Of a DNA stretch of 10,387 nucleotides, positions 1 to 8,543 are shown in pieces; within the stretch, counting starts at the first letter, position 1; each line of letters starts with the position of its first letter. This DNA is from Beroe ovata (taxonomy: Eukaryota; Ctenophora; Nuda; Beroida; Beroidae). Both the position numbers and the translations under genes were made by a program. The stretch is from contig CAMPET010000007.1 in the NCBI GenBank assembly GCA_946803715.1, forward strand, positions 439,153-449,539, in the 5' to 3' direction. Below the pieces are notes generated by a model. The model was not told the origin of the DNA, did no database searches, and worked only from the letters and a program-made list of their open reading frames with translations.

Positions 1-491
1 CTCGATGGCCTCAAACCAGAGTGGGTGAACGTGTCACAGGTTTGTGACGACTCTAAAGATTGTAGCAATGGTCGTGATGAGTGTGAATCGTGCCGTGCTG
101 GAATGTTTTCCTCCGATACCATGCTTCTCCGATCTAACCTTATCATGGCTATTGTGTTTGGAGCGGGCTCCGCCGTAGTTCTACTGAATTGTCGGCAATT
201 TTGGCAGGGGGCTTGGAGCATCCCCGAAAACAACACTGCAGCCATAGATAGAATCTTGAAAATGCAGATAAATTTCTATGATTTCTTGATGGGTGTCTAT
301 CTGTGGTCTATTCTGGGGGCAGCAATTCATATTCACGTAGCACACGGCTCCTATTGTACCTATGACAAGACCTGGAGGTCTAGTATCTTCTGTGATATTA
401 TCGGTGCTGTCTTCTCTATCTCTTCCCATGGGAGTCTCATAACCGTCTCGTTGATGAGCACGATACGGTGTCTCAAGTGTCGAGATGTCTT
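1..491 (+). CDS. Partial second copy of the LDLa-7TM receptor (LDLa module, TM1-TM3)
   Basis: The frame is open from the first base and encodes the end of an LDLa module (VCDDSKDC...GRDEC), TM1, TM2 and TM3. It matches 1166-1656 base for base except at positions 12, 13, 14 and 150. The three clustered changes alter one residue (Lys here, Ser in the main copy) plus a silent base; position 150 is silent. The similarity stops exactly at the N at 492, after which the frame runs by chance or by gap sizing into an unrelated LDLa-coding stretch. So this is either the truncated end of an upstream tandem paralogue or a redundant haplotype contig joined by the assembler. Because the break coincides with an N, assembly redundancy is slightly more likely. 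The protein has no independent start or TM4-TM7, so it is not a complete gene as shown. Confidence 0.8.
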
Positions 492-492
492 N

Positions 493-651
493 TGCATTTC
501 CTTCTCCCAATTGTGTGACGGTGTAACCGACTGTGTGGACGGAAGTGATGAGTGTCTGTGTGAGGGATTCATCCACATTCACTGTCCGGGAGCCGATGGC
601 GATCCCTTCTGTCTAAAGCCGCTATCTTACTGTAGAACAAGGGATATGTTT
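493..651 (+). CDS. LDLa-module coding fragment, probable upstream ectodomain of the receptor
   Basis: This stretch directly follows the N at 492 and encodes a classic LDLa Ca-binding half: CDGVTDCVDGSDEC, followed by Cys-rich sequence (HCPG, FCL, SYC). The calcium-box pattern CDG-x2-DC-x-DGSDE is complete. It is not a copy of either LDLa module in the downstream receptor. It lies just upstream of that receptor on the same strand, so it is probably a more N-terminal module of the same or a neighbouring receptor. The open frame continues to a stop at 703-705, but from about 652 it runs into one arm of a 26-bp inverted repeat, so the sequence after 651 is not trusted as coding. No start codon or splice site could be assigned. 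Confidence 0.65.
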
Positions 652-769
652 GTTAAAGGGCGAGTAAACTCCCAGAATCATTTTCGATTTTTCCTCTATT
701 CATAGGTTAAAAGTTGCATATACAAACAAAAACANGATATGTTTTCTGGGAGTTTACTCGCCCTTTAAC
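652..769. repeat. Perfect 26-bp inverted repeat flanking an assembly N
   Basis: The arms at 652-677 and 744-769 are exact reverse complements, each arm 26 nt. The 9-mer GATATGTTT lies immediately before the left arm (643-651) and again at the start of the right side (736-744). The N at 735 lies between the arms. The right arm is in frame with the receptor ectodomain, so it is probably the genuine copy, and the left arm may be a fold-back or chimeric artefact. Confidence 0.85.
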
Positions 770-2519
770 TGTTCCGTAGATATTGAGGTTGATTGTGACG
801 CGATGACGGGTGATGTTAGCCACATTTTCAGGCAGACTCCACTCGACATGTGTATGACGTATATCGAAAACATTGCTGCTGATGTTTGGGATATAGATTA
901 CTGGTTTTCGTCGGTAAATACAACTGCAAAAGTCTGCACAAACATTACACCACCTTACGTCTCTGATGATTGGGCTATGTATCAAAATGCTATCCGGTTT
1001 AGATACGGAAAATACGGTATCTTGCCGTATATTTCATGTAATTTCAGGTCCCATGACGCTAATGATTCGACACAGGTAAGCATCTCGGAAGTATGTGATG
1101 GACATCTTGATTGTGATAATGGTTTTGACGAGCGGCATTGTCCAGGAAGATTCATTTGCAACCCGCTCGATGGCCTGTCACCAGAGTGGGTGAACGTGTC
1201 ACAGGTTTGTGACGACTCTAAAGATTGTAGCAATGGTCGTGATGAGTGTGAATCGTGCCGTGCTGGAATGTTTTCCTCCGATACCATGCTTCTCCGATCT
1301 AACCTTATCATGGCCATTGTGTTTGGAGCGGGCTCCGCCGTAGTTCTACTGAATTGTCGGCAATTTTGGCAGGGGGCTTGGAGCATCCCCGAAAACAACA
1401 CTGCAGCCATAGATAGAATCTTGAAAATGCAGATAAATTTCTATGATTTCTTGATGGGTGTCTATCTGTGGTCTATTCTGGGGGCAGCAATTCATATTCA
1501 CGTAGCACACGGCTCCTATTGTACCTATGACAAGACCTGGAGGTCTAGTATCTTCTGTGATATTATCGGTGCTGTCTTCTCTATCTCTTCCCATGGGAGT
1601 CTCATAACCGTCTCGTTGATGAGCACGATACGGTGTCTCAAGTGTCGAGATGTCTTTCTTCATATCCCTGAGTTACCGGTAGTTGGGTTAAACGCAGTGA
1701 TCTTTGCGGTAATCTGCGCTAACGCTGTTATTCCCATCATCAAAACATCGTCAATTCAAGCGATTTTCAGATCCAAAATCCTGTTCAACCATCCGAACGC
1801 AATACCGTTTATCGGTGAATCATCTCGAAATAACCCTATGACACAACTAGATCGCATCTACGGAGAAATTTACCCAGATAACCCTACCGCTGATCTTTAC
1901 TTGAAGATACAGGTCCTGCAAAACCTGACAGACGCGCCCGAGATATTTGAGTACACGGAGATAAGTTATTTTGGAGACAGCCCGCTATGCGTTCAGAATA
2001 TCTTCAAAAATCAGGTTTATTTAAAGTTCTCGAACTTCTAGATCTTCTTCAATCCCGAACACCCCACTATTTTCACAACATCCCCCGCCAGGAATCCTAT
2101 ATGACGTACAAGATATGCTACATTGCATCTCTGGTAATTCTGATATTCGTAATCCTTGGATCCTACACACTTATCCTCTACTACGCCACTCGCTTCTCAC
2201 AATCAGCTGGGAGAGAGGGGGAATCGGCCCATCATATCAAAATATGGCTGATAATCGGATCCCAACTCATTGCATGGGTGTCGTATGTTGTCACAGCTAT
2301 CTACTACTCATGGCTCTCACGGCCCCTGTTCCCTCGTATTTGGTGGAAGTGTTCGCGACGATTGTTGTCCCCAGCAACAGTCTACTCAACCCTGTGTTCT
2401 ACAGTGATGATTATCAGAAGATAGCACGACTTGTTTATGTTAGGCTGGTGAGAAAGTATAGAGAGAGGAGGAAGAGAAGTGATGGGACTAGAGTTTCGTG
2501 GACCAAGAATCAGGATTGA
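737..2519 (+). CDS. LDLa-containing rhodopsin-class 7TM receptor (5' incomplete, frameshifted near TM6/TM7)
   Basis: This is a plasma-membrane G-protein-coupled receptor; the ligand is unknown. The frame is open from 737 (just after an N), so the Met at 803 is probably internal. Counting from 803, residues 79-113 and 119-152 are LDLa modules (CDGHLDCDNGFDERHC; CDDSKDCSNGRDEC). TM1 is about 167-187, TM2 210-234 with the LGR-like DFLMGVYL, TM3 249-275, TM4 291-313. A long second extracellular loop (about 314-403) carries Cys396, the likely partner of Cys252 in TM3. A phase-0 intron (2015-2091) joins KNQ to ESYMTYK. TM5 and TM6 follow (IKIWLIIGSQLIAWVSYVV), then TM7 with NPVFY at 2388-2402 and a basic tail ending in TGA 2517-2519. 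The frame changes near 2296-2309. T-I-R replaces the D/E-R-Y motif. Relaxin-receptor and GRL101-type receptors also join LDLa to 7TM but carry leucine-rich repeats, which are absent here. Confidence 0.88.
1166..1656 (+). repeat. Second copy of the 491-bp near-identical duplication (matches 1-491)
   Basis: At an offset of exactly 1165 bases the two segments differ at only four positions by my reading. This copy is embedded in the complete receptor coding sequence and continues smoothly past the break point into TM4. Confidence 0.95.
2015..2091 (+). other. 77-nt phase-0 intron in the receptor gene
   Basis: The donor is CAG|GTTTAT and the acceptor is CCCCGCCAG|GAATCC. Removing it links codon 404 (counted from 803) of one frame exactly to a codon start in another. 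It also avoids the TAG at 2039-2041 and gives a continuous second-extracellular-loop to TM5 sequence. The donor beyond GT is weak (TTTATT), so the call rests mainly on the frame and the conserved protein order. Confidence 0.75.
2296..2309 (+). other. Coding frameshift between TM6 and TM7 of the receptor
   Basis: Up to about 2298 the TM6 sequence (AWVSYVVTAI) reads in one frame. From about 2303 TM7 and the tail (LLMALTAPVPSYL, then NPVFY) read in another. The switch needs one missing base or two extra bases in the low-complexity run CTATCTACTACTC. No intron fits: the only GT...AG intervals here are 17-19 nt. It may be a sequencing or assembly error, or a real inactivating mutation. Confidence 0.8.
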
Positions 2520-2930
2520 AGTTTAGAAATGCAGGATTTGAGTTTATCATGATTTATCATCAAAGTTAAAAGGACACTTTAGTTGAGTTTTCAGACAATC
2601 AGGAAATCTGAATGACTTTTGAATGTTTATTGTTGCACTTGCATATCTTGCTATTGTCATGCTAGGTAAAACACATTAACAATTTTCATTTGGCAAGTTG
2701 AAGTTCAACTTCGAATCGGATCGCTGCGCGCGTCGCAAAAGAATCAGTGCGCGCGAAATCTAACAGTGTGGTATTTATTCTGTACACGCGTCTTCCAAGA
2801 AATTAGAAATTCAACAAAGTAGCATTTAAAATTTGTGATAGTTGCGTCCCAACGGGATCAATGCAATGCTAGAGATTGTGTACGTAATCAGATAGAAATG
2901 CATATCATTCGAAATTAACTTAGGTCTTAC
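2520..2930. other. Non-coding: receptor 3' flank and PEDS1 intron sequence
   Basis: I see no exon on either strand. On the plus strand it should hold the receptor 3' UTR, but I see no AATAAA signal. On the minus strand it begins the intron after the last visible PEDS1 exon. It contains a short palindrome (2695-2711, AAGTTGAAGTTCAACTT) and two CpG-rich clusters with GCGCGCG near 2727 and 2748, in otherwise AT-rich sequence. Confidence 0.6.
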
Positions 2931-5900
2931 CTTGTGGATTTGGTTGGTGAGGCACACATAAACAGCGAGGGTGGCTGTGAATACCAGAAAGTTGAAGTTC
3001 TCTAGGATCCATTCATCCCCGTAGAGGAAGCATCTGAAATTATGATAGGTGGAGGGGAGAGTGGGAGAGAGGAGAAGTAATAACTGTTGATTGTGGTTGT
3101 TATGAGAAGCCACTTGCCTCTCTTAGTCTCTTACAGCAGTTAATTTTCATCAGTCAAATTTGAATGCCGTAAGAAATGTCATTTTATCGTTAAGTTGAGA
3201 CACTCACAATCTGAGCACGGCATGGGCGATTGAAAATCGAACTGTAATAACCGATCATAATCGATAAATTGTCGACAAAAAATCGATTTTTTCAAAAAAA
3301 TCGATTCCGAAGCGCCTAGGCGACGATTATTATTGGGGGCATCCAGAACCGCTAAAAAATCGCTTGGTGTCGATTTTTTTGCTCACCACTTCTGGATCGA
3401 TTTTCCGACGNCACTAACGACTCTAGCAACCTAACCTACTCACTGAGGAATCATTCAAAACCTCCCTCCTTCCTTCCCTGACTTACTCACTCACTCATTC
3501 ACTCATTCACTTATCACTCACTCACTCATTCACTCACTCACTCACTCATTCACTTACTCATTCACTTATTCACTTACTCACTCACTCACTCACTTACTCA
3601 CTCAGTCACCCAACCATCATAGTATAGAATTACTATCTATCCACAAACCCAATGAAGTTAGAGTCATTTGTTGCGTAAGGGCAAACCGTAGCTATGGTCA
3701 CCGCCATTATATGGGGAATACATGAGCAATATAATGAGCAATATAAGGAGCAATATAATGAGCAATATAACATTGAGCAATATAACATTGAGCAATTGTC
3801 TCTCATAGTCCCACTCTGACATCTTCACCCAAGGGTTATCACAATGAATAGATCTATAACCTGAAGTCTCTAATACTTGTTACGCGCGCCAAATACCTAC
3901 TTGTAACATGTGCTGGTGTCGATGCAACACCACATGATAGATAATAAAAACACAATAATACTATTATTGAATACTATCTGAATTGAATACTATCTGAATA
4001 CTTTCTGAATTCTGATACTACAACTCTATTCTGTGACCCTCCTGATCCACCTTCCGTGGATCAGAAGGGTGACTCAAATCCAATTTGACCCCAGGGAAGC
4101 GCAGCGTGCATCAGAAGGGTCACCCAAGTTGAATTCTGTGATCCACGTGTATGGATCAGAAGGGTCAAATTCTATTTTTCCGTGTGACCCTCCTGATCCA
4201 CCATAAACAAACAATTGAATAACAAAACAATGTTCTAGTTTCCTACCACAAACCCCTTATTAAGATAAACAAACACATCATTCTTTGAATATTGGTCAGA
4301 ATTCTCTCTCCCTCTAGTCTATAGATATCGTGTAGGTACCTGATATCTGATGTTCATCATTTATCAATTGTATCATGTATCTTGTACAGCTGTATTCAGG
4401 ATAATACAAATCTTATGGGAGCAAAGCAAGATAAGGGACGCTTACTCCTTTATATCACAGCATTGTATTCTCTGTTGCATTAATCCAATCACAAATCCAA
4501 TTCCATTAATTGTTCCGAATAGTGACATAGGTACATGACAGATTGTGCACATTGTACATTGCACACACTGGAGGTAACTACATCACAACACTCCGTTCCA
4601 CATCCTCGGTACATCACTTTGTTGTCATTGTGAGAAATCTTCCAGAGAAATATTTCAGTACAGAAAAACCCCGAAATTTCCCTACATAGATGCAAAATGT
4701 ACCTACAGCCACACCGAAATACCCATATCTTCACCTTGCCAGAGAAGGAGCGAGAATAAGGTTTCCAATCATGCAGTTATCTCCATTCGTTTCAACAATA
4801 TCGTGTTTTGTCATGGCAACTGGGTCCACGTGGTGCTCGCGAAATGGTCTGATAAACGCCTGAAAAATAAAGTTGTATTACAGTCACGCATTATACCTAC
4901 GTATAGTCACGTATAATTAAGGTCACGTGATACTGCATGATTCGTGTACTGATATAGAATAATCAATCACAGTATTGAGAAATATGAATTGTCTATGACG
5001 AATTTAGCTGTCTCTCTATATTGAAGGTACGAATCATGAAGTAGAAATTATAGTTCTAGAATATTCTTTCATCTGTGTGAATATTCTTTCATCTGTGTGC
5101 AATTAAATCGAAAATTCGCAATAGTCGCTCAAGCTGATGACTATTATAACCCACTCCGTACTTCCTGTTGAATAATTTGAAAAGGAGCATTGATGCAAAG
5201 TCACATACACTCACATCAACAAGTTGTTGTATAAGCATAATAATACTTTGTGAAGGAAGCTCAACTTCCAATACATGCAAACATCTTGAGTCATGTAAAG
5301 CTGCTACATTCCTCTAGAATATTGTAGGTACATCAAATGTGTGAGAAAGAACTTAATCATGTGTTCAAAGCCGCCTGTAAGTACATAGCACATGATAACT
5401 TAATACAAATTTTGGACATGCATGAGCGATTTTCAAGTTCCATTGATCACCTTTCTAAAATTTTCTTTGGTGCTTTCAGTTATGGGTAAGCTTAAATATT
5501 CTTGATTTTTGGTCTCGGATATAATTCAAAACAAAGTGGTAGATCGAGAACAGAAAATGCTTGGACATCATTTCTAGAAAGTCTTTAAAACATGATAGGG
5601 GACTGGATGTCTCACCTGACCAATGAGTGGTATATCTACTGAACCCCAGGTATCTGCAGCCCAGTGAACTACTCCAGAGCCAAAGTCTGCCAAGAGAGCC
5701 CCAAACACTGAAATATTCATCATCATGAGATCATACGGATTTCTATATAGTGCCATATAATATCAATTGGAGAAGTAAAAGCAAAATAGGTATTAACCTA
5801 TCGAAAGTAAGAATGCTCCGATGTTTTCCTTCTTGAAATGTGAGATTACTATGAAAAGTAAAGAGAGCTGTAAAATAGAGAACAGTACCATCATTGTAAT

Positions 5901-6430
5901 CTCAAAGGTCCTCTTTTCTGAAATCAGACCCATTTTAAGTCTTCAAAATACTTATCCCTTAATGGCTTGTGATGAAACCAAACAAATACTAGATTTTTAA
6001 TATTCACTGGGATTATGAACCTCTTGTATAGCCAGATTTCAAAATCTGTGCACTTTTAGAGTTCTTCTTGAAAATAGGCTTTTCCTGATCCTTTAGGACA
6101 CGTTTACTTACATACTCTGAAGCAATTGGTGAACTTAATCTGACCTAACTCTTTCTCATTTAAGGCACTAACATTGTGTGAATCAAAAGATTACTGCCTC
6201 CCTAAGATGAGAATTTAATTCAGTACATCAGCTTTTCATTCTTGTCAGAGCAATTGGAAAACCCATGAAATATGAATTTAATCTGAGGTCAGAATCAAGC
6301 ATTGGCTTATCAGTTGCCAATTGTGTACATTACCTGATGAGGTTTCTGAAGTGATAAGGGGCAGGGATTCAGGCTTCATAGACTTAGAAATTTCAGATGC
6401 CATATCTTTTAAAACTTTTGAAGCTTCCAT
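2931..6430 (-). CDS. PEDS1: Plasmanylethanolamine desaturase (PEDS1/TMEM189, Kua family), C-terminus not in window
   Basis: This ER-membrane iron enzyme desaturates plasmanylethanolamine to the vinyl-ether plasmalogen. Coding exons on the minus strand are 6430-6334, 5917-5798, 5707-5616, 4859-4735 and 3033-2931. All have GT-AG borders and compatible phases (1, 1, 0, 2, 0). They give 179 residues from the Met at 6430-6428, which has an in-frame TAG two codons upstream. Residues 1-33 are a variable cytosolic tail; about 39-58 is TM1. Family hallmarks follow: [21 protein letters not shown] (79-99, split by no intron), [12 protein letters not shown] (105-116), TKHD (120-123), ETNGDN (126-131) and TNQIHK (174-179). 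Visible candidate metal-binding residues are His87, His112, His113, His122 and His178. The remaining third of the family, with the HHRIHH-type histidine box, is missing because the next exon is not between 1 and 2930. The gene is divergent from UBE2M. Confidence 0.96.
3225..3415. repeat. TCGATTTT-rich repetitive block in PEDS1 intron
   Basis: The motif ATCGATTTT and its complement recur many times on both strands, including the palindromic AAAAAATCGATTTTTT. A weak hairpin pairs CCAGAA plus AAAAAATCG (about 3342-3362) with CGATTTTTT plus TTCTGG (about 3371-3395). It may be the remains of a foldback or miniature transposable element, but I cannot define its ends. The unresolved N at 3411 lies in it. 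Confidence 0.5.
3481..3610. repeat. (TCAC/TCAT)n tetranucleotide microsatellite
   Basis: About 130 bp consist of interspersed TCAC, TCAT and TTAC units with few interruptions. The array lies within a PEDS1 intron and is likely length-polymorphic. Confidence 0.9.
3724..3796. repeat. GAGCAATATA(A) minisatellite, five units plus a partial one
   Basis: Three 12-bp units (GAGCAATATAAT or its AAG variant) are followed by two 15-bp units with an added CATT, then a partial GAGCAAT. There are no spacers of the size or diversity expected of a CRISPR array. It is intronic. Confidence 0.9.
4033..4202. repeat. Hairpin repeat cluster with a GTGACCCTCCTGATCCACC direct repeat
   Basis: The 19-mer GTGACCCTCCTGATCCACC occurs at 4033-4051 and again at 4184-4202. 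Between them are three near-complementary copies of GGATCAGAAGGGTCAC: 4058-4073, a GC-for-GG variant near 4108-4123, and 4153-4166. The first pair (4033-4050 with 4056-4073) forms a hairpin with two mismatches. This suggests a small foldback element or nested insertions, within a PEDS1 intron. Confidence 0.75.
4860..5615 (-). other. 756-nt PEDS1 intron
   Basis: It lies between the exon ending ...GGTCAG|GTGAGA and the exon starting CAG|GCGTTT, phase 0. I see no gene in it. The only structured element is a 20-bp direct duplication at 5059-5098. The minus-strand open frame at 5089-5280 has no recognisable features. Confidence 0.85.
5059..5098. repeat. Tandem duplication of a 20-bp unit
   Basis: GAATATTCTTTCATCTGTGT is repeated twice with no spacer and no mismatch, which suggests a recent slippage or duplication event inside a PEDS1 intron. 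Confidence 0.9.
5918..6333 (-). other. 416-nt PEDS1 intron 1 (of the coding part)
   Basis: The donor is TCATCAG|GTAATG and the acceptor is GATTTCAG|AAAAGAGG, phase 1. It separates the variable N-terminal tail from TM1. The sequence is AT-rich and shows no other feature. Confidence 0.85.
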
Positions 6431-8543
6431 ATCCTAAAATTCAGCAGAGATCAAGTATTTCTAGAAAGTAGTAGAGGTCTAAGTTTAAGTTTCAGAGTTT
6501 AAGTATTATCATATTGCTTCCAACTTGTGGCTTGGGTCTTTACATTGAAGTTTGGCATGGCCATGGATCAACTCTAATAGTACCTTTCGATTCCTGGAAG
6601 TACAAAAGTTCTCCAGCTGGGTACCCAAAACAAAGCATAGATTTGACAGAAACAACTTAATATGCCATATTGCAATATTGTATTGTTGTTGGCTGTCGAT
6701 GATAGCCCCTGTCGAGAATTTCATTGCGCGCGTCAGCTGGGCCTAGCATCGACAGGCAATATTGTTGCCATGGAAAATGGGAATGTTTCCACTCGGCCCC
6801 ATCTCAATCAGTGCTAATACTGCTAGTAATATAAAATCATATTAGAACGTCCGTCAAGTGGGCGTGTTGCACTCAATATCAGAAAGAATTAAAAATAGGT
6901 TTAAGTTAAATGAATGAGCACAAAAATTGAAACGTTTCAAAACAAATTGAAACAACAAAGTGAGCCGCTGATGCATGGATGCATGATGCAAGCTGCGAAG
7001 TTTACGCCGCGCGCGCGAAACGAAATTCTCGACAGGGCGGGGCTATTATCGATCGACAATTTTGAGTTAATTGAGTGTCCTACTTAATTCCTACATGCTC
7101 ATAATTTCTGGATGCTCGGTGTTTCATAGCCGGCCATTAGCCCGATAAACTTAAAACAAAAAGAATGGTATAAGTGTATAACTATTTAAACTAATTTCAG
7201 TTGTTTTTAACTTAAATTATTTATCTTTAATCTGTTTATATTTTTCAATTTAGGCAATTCTTGCCACTATCATAGAAGTAACTGTTGTTATTTGGTCATT
7301 GAAATTATTGAATAATAGCATAGTTTCTAGAAACAATGGAATGTAACTGAAGACCTTTTGTCCGTGGGGAGTACCCTGTATGGGTACATAATTCAATGAA
7401 TTAAATTTATGAAGAGTGCAATGTCTGAACAGAGTTGTCTGATTGTCTGAAGGCAAAAAGTTTCATTCATTTATTCATTTATGTTGATGAGTTGATGGAT
7501 ACAGTGGATTGCTTGTTAATGAAATCACTTTTGGAATTAACAAATGTCGGCTTACCTTTTAAAAGTTAGATTTAGAACCTCAGCTAGTCTATAATTCACC
7601 ATATGTTAATCCATTTGCCTATCAATCAAAGTGTTATAGTACCATCTTGATGTATATGTACTGTCTGTATATTTAGCTTGCTATTGACTGACGGTGCTTT
7701 TTCTATTGTGAAGTTTTTTAATTAATGATCATCTCTTATCAACATCTTGAATATATGCTGAGTGAAATGTCATGGCTATGTTTCAGAATTTTTGTTTTGG
7801 TGGATCAGCTGTGTATAAGTTGAAAATATAATATAAAAGTTTCATTTAATATTGCTTTAGATGATTGAACATTGTTGACAGTGATACAAAGTCAATTGAA
7901 TCAAACCCACACACTTTTTCACCACAAATCTACTGACAGTTTCAAGACATTATAGTCTCTTTTTCAGGATCTCCACAAAGTGTGGCCCTCGCTTCTCAAA
8001 TTTGATTGTAATAAGTAGTGTTGATGCATTGACAGGATTATCACAATAGGATTATCATCAGCAAAACAATCATCAACTATCAATAATAATAATATCCAGG
8101 CAGGCCTTGCACACAAATATAATGACTTATTAAGGACATGACTAGTTAAGGGCACCAGTCTCCTGAAATCCTTGATCTGGAGAAACTTTAAGTGACATTC
8201 TCCAGGATCTCTAAACATCCGCCAATGTTCTTAGTTTATGTTCAAAAGAATTATACCATAGGATAGTACATTGGGATTCAGAGTTTGATCTTAATAATAC
8301 ATAATGGACAGGCTGGTTAATGGTCATTCATTCAACATCAAAGTTTAGTACCTATGCATGTCCCCGACGTATACTTAGAGAATATCTTCTTACCTCTATT
8401 CTTCTTAGAGTATTAAATTCTTGGTTGAATATCATATAAGAGAACTGAATTCCTAGATTAAACTTGATCTTTCTTGGTGAGAGTTGAAATCCTTCTTATC
8501 ATATGTTTCTTAGTAAGCGTTGGGAATCTTCATTACATAGGAC
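6431..8543. other. 2.1-kb intergenic region between divergent PEDS1 and UBE2M
   Basis: It should contain both 5' UTRs and the promoters, but I cannot place a transcription start, TATA box or untranslated exon with confidence. The sequence is AT-rich except near 6720-6745 and 7005-7045, which belong to an inverted-repeat element. Short open frames at 6509-6724, 6552-6746, 7250-7456 and 7964-8218 have no family resemblance, no splice context and low-complexity composition. I regard them as chance. Confidence 0.7.
6694..7058. mobile_element. Probable non-autonomous terminal-inverted-repeat (MITE-like) element, about 365 bp
   Basis: The left end 6694-6731 and right end 7010-7058 are inverted copies with small indels. 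Exact blocks are TGTCGAT (6694-6700 with 7052-7058), ATAGCCCC (6702-6709 with 7039-7046) and TGTCGAGAATTTC (6710-6722 with 7022-7034), followed on both sides by CpG-rich GCGCGCG runs. The interior has no transposase frame. I see no clear target-site duplication, so the exact ends and superfamily are open. It lies about 260 bp upstream of the PEDS1 start, so its GC-rich arms could influence that promoter. Confidence 0.65.

Larger units (their letters stand above)
3034..4734 (-). other. 1.7-kb PEDS1 intron rich in simple and hairpin repeats
   Basis: This intron lies between the exon ending GCA AG and the exon starting A TGC, which join to an Arg codon. It contains no supportable gene. It holds TCGATTTTT-rich sequence (about 3225-3415, with an N at 3411), a TCAC/TCAT microsatellite, a GAGCAATATA minisatellite and a hairpin repeat cluster. 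Short open frames at 4350-4538 and 4489-4734 show no recognisable family, apart from the few codons beside the exon. Confidence 0.85.

Noticed and set aside
2277-2295. Tiny intron as the explanation of the TM6/TM7 frame change
   Set aside because: The GT...AG intervals here are 17-19 nt, far too short for a spliceosomal intron, and removing them would delete conserved TM6.
2115-2519. Separate 134-residue gene starting at the ATG at 2115
   Set aside because: Only its second half is receptor TM7 and tail; the first half is the wrong frame of TM5-TM6. It is the 3' part of the receptor after the frameshift.
2826-3113. Stand-alone minus-strand protein of 95 residues
   Set aside because: Only 3033-2931 is coding, as a PEDS1 exon; the flanks are intron read-through past clear splice sites.
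3724-3796. CRISPR-like array
   Set aside because: Units are 12-15 bp and directly adjacent, with no unique spacers, in an animal intron.
5708-5756. Met at 5756 as the start of a short PEDS1-like protein
   Set aside because: A TTTCAG acceptor at 5708-5713 and a phase-matched upstream exon (5917-5798) encoding TM1 show this is intron sequence.
7035-7043. GC box (Sp1-type) in a promoter
   Set aside because: It lies within the right arm of the inverted-repeat element, so it is explained by the repeat; function not excluded but unsupported.
7250-7456. Minus-strand 68-residue open frame in the intergenic region
   Set aside because: No family motif, no splice or start context, and typical of chance frames in AT-rich DNA.
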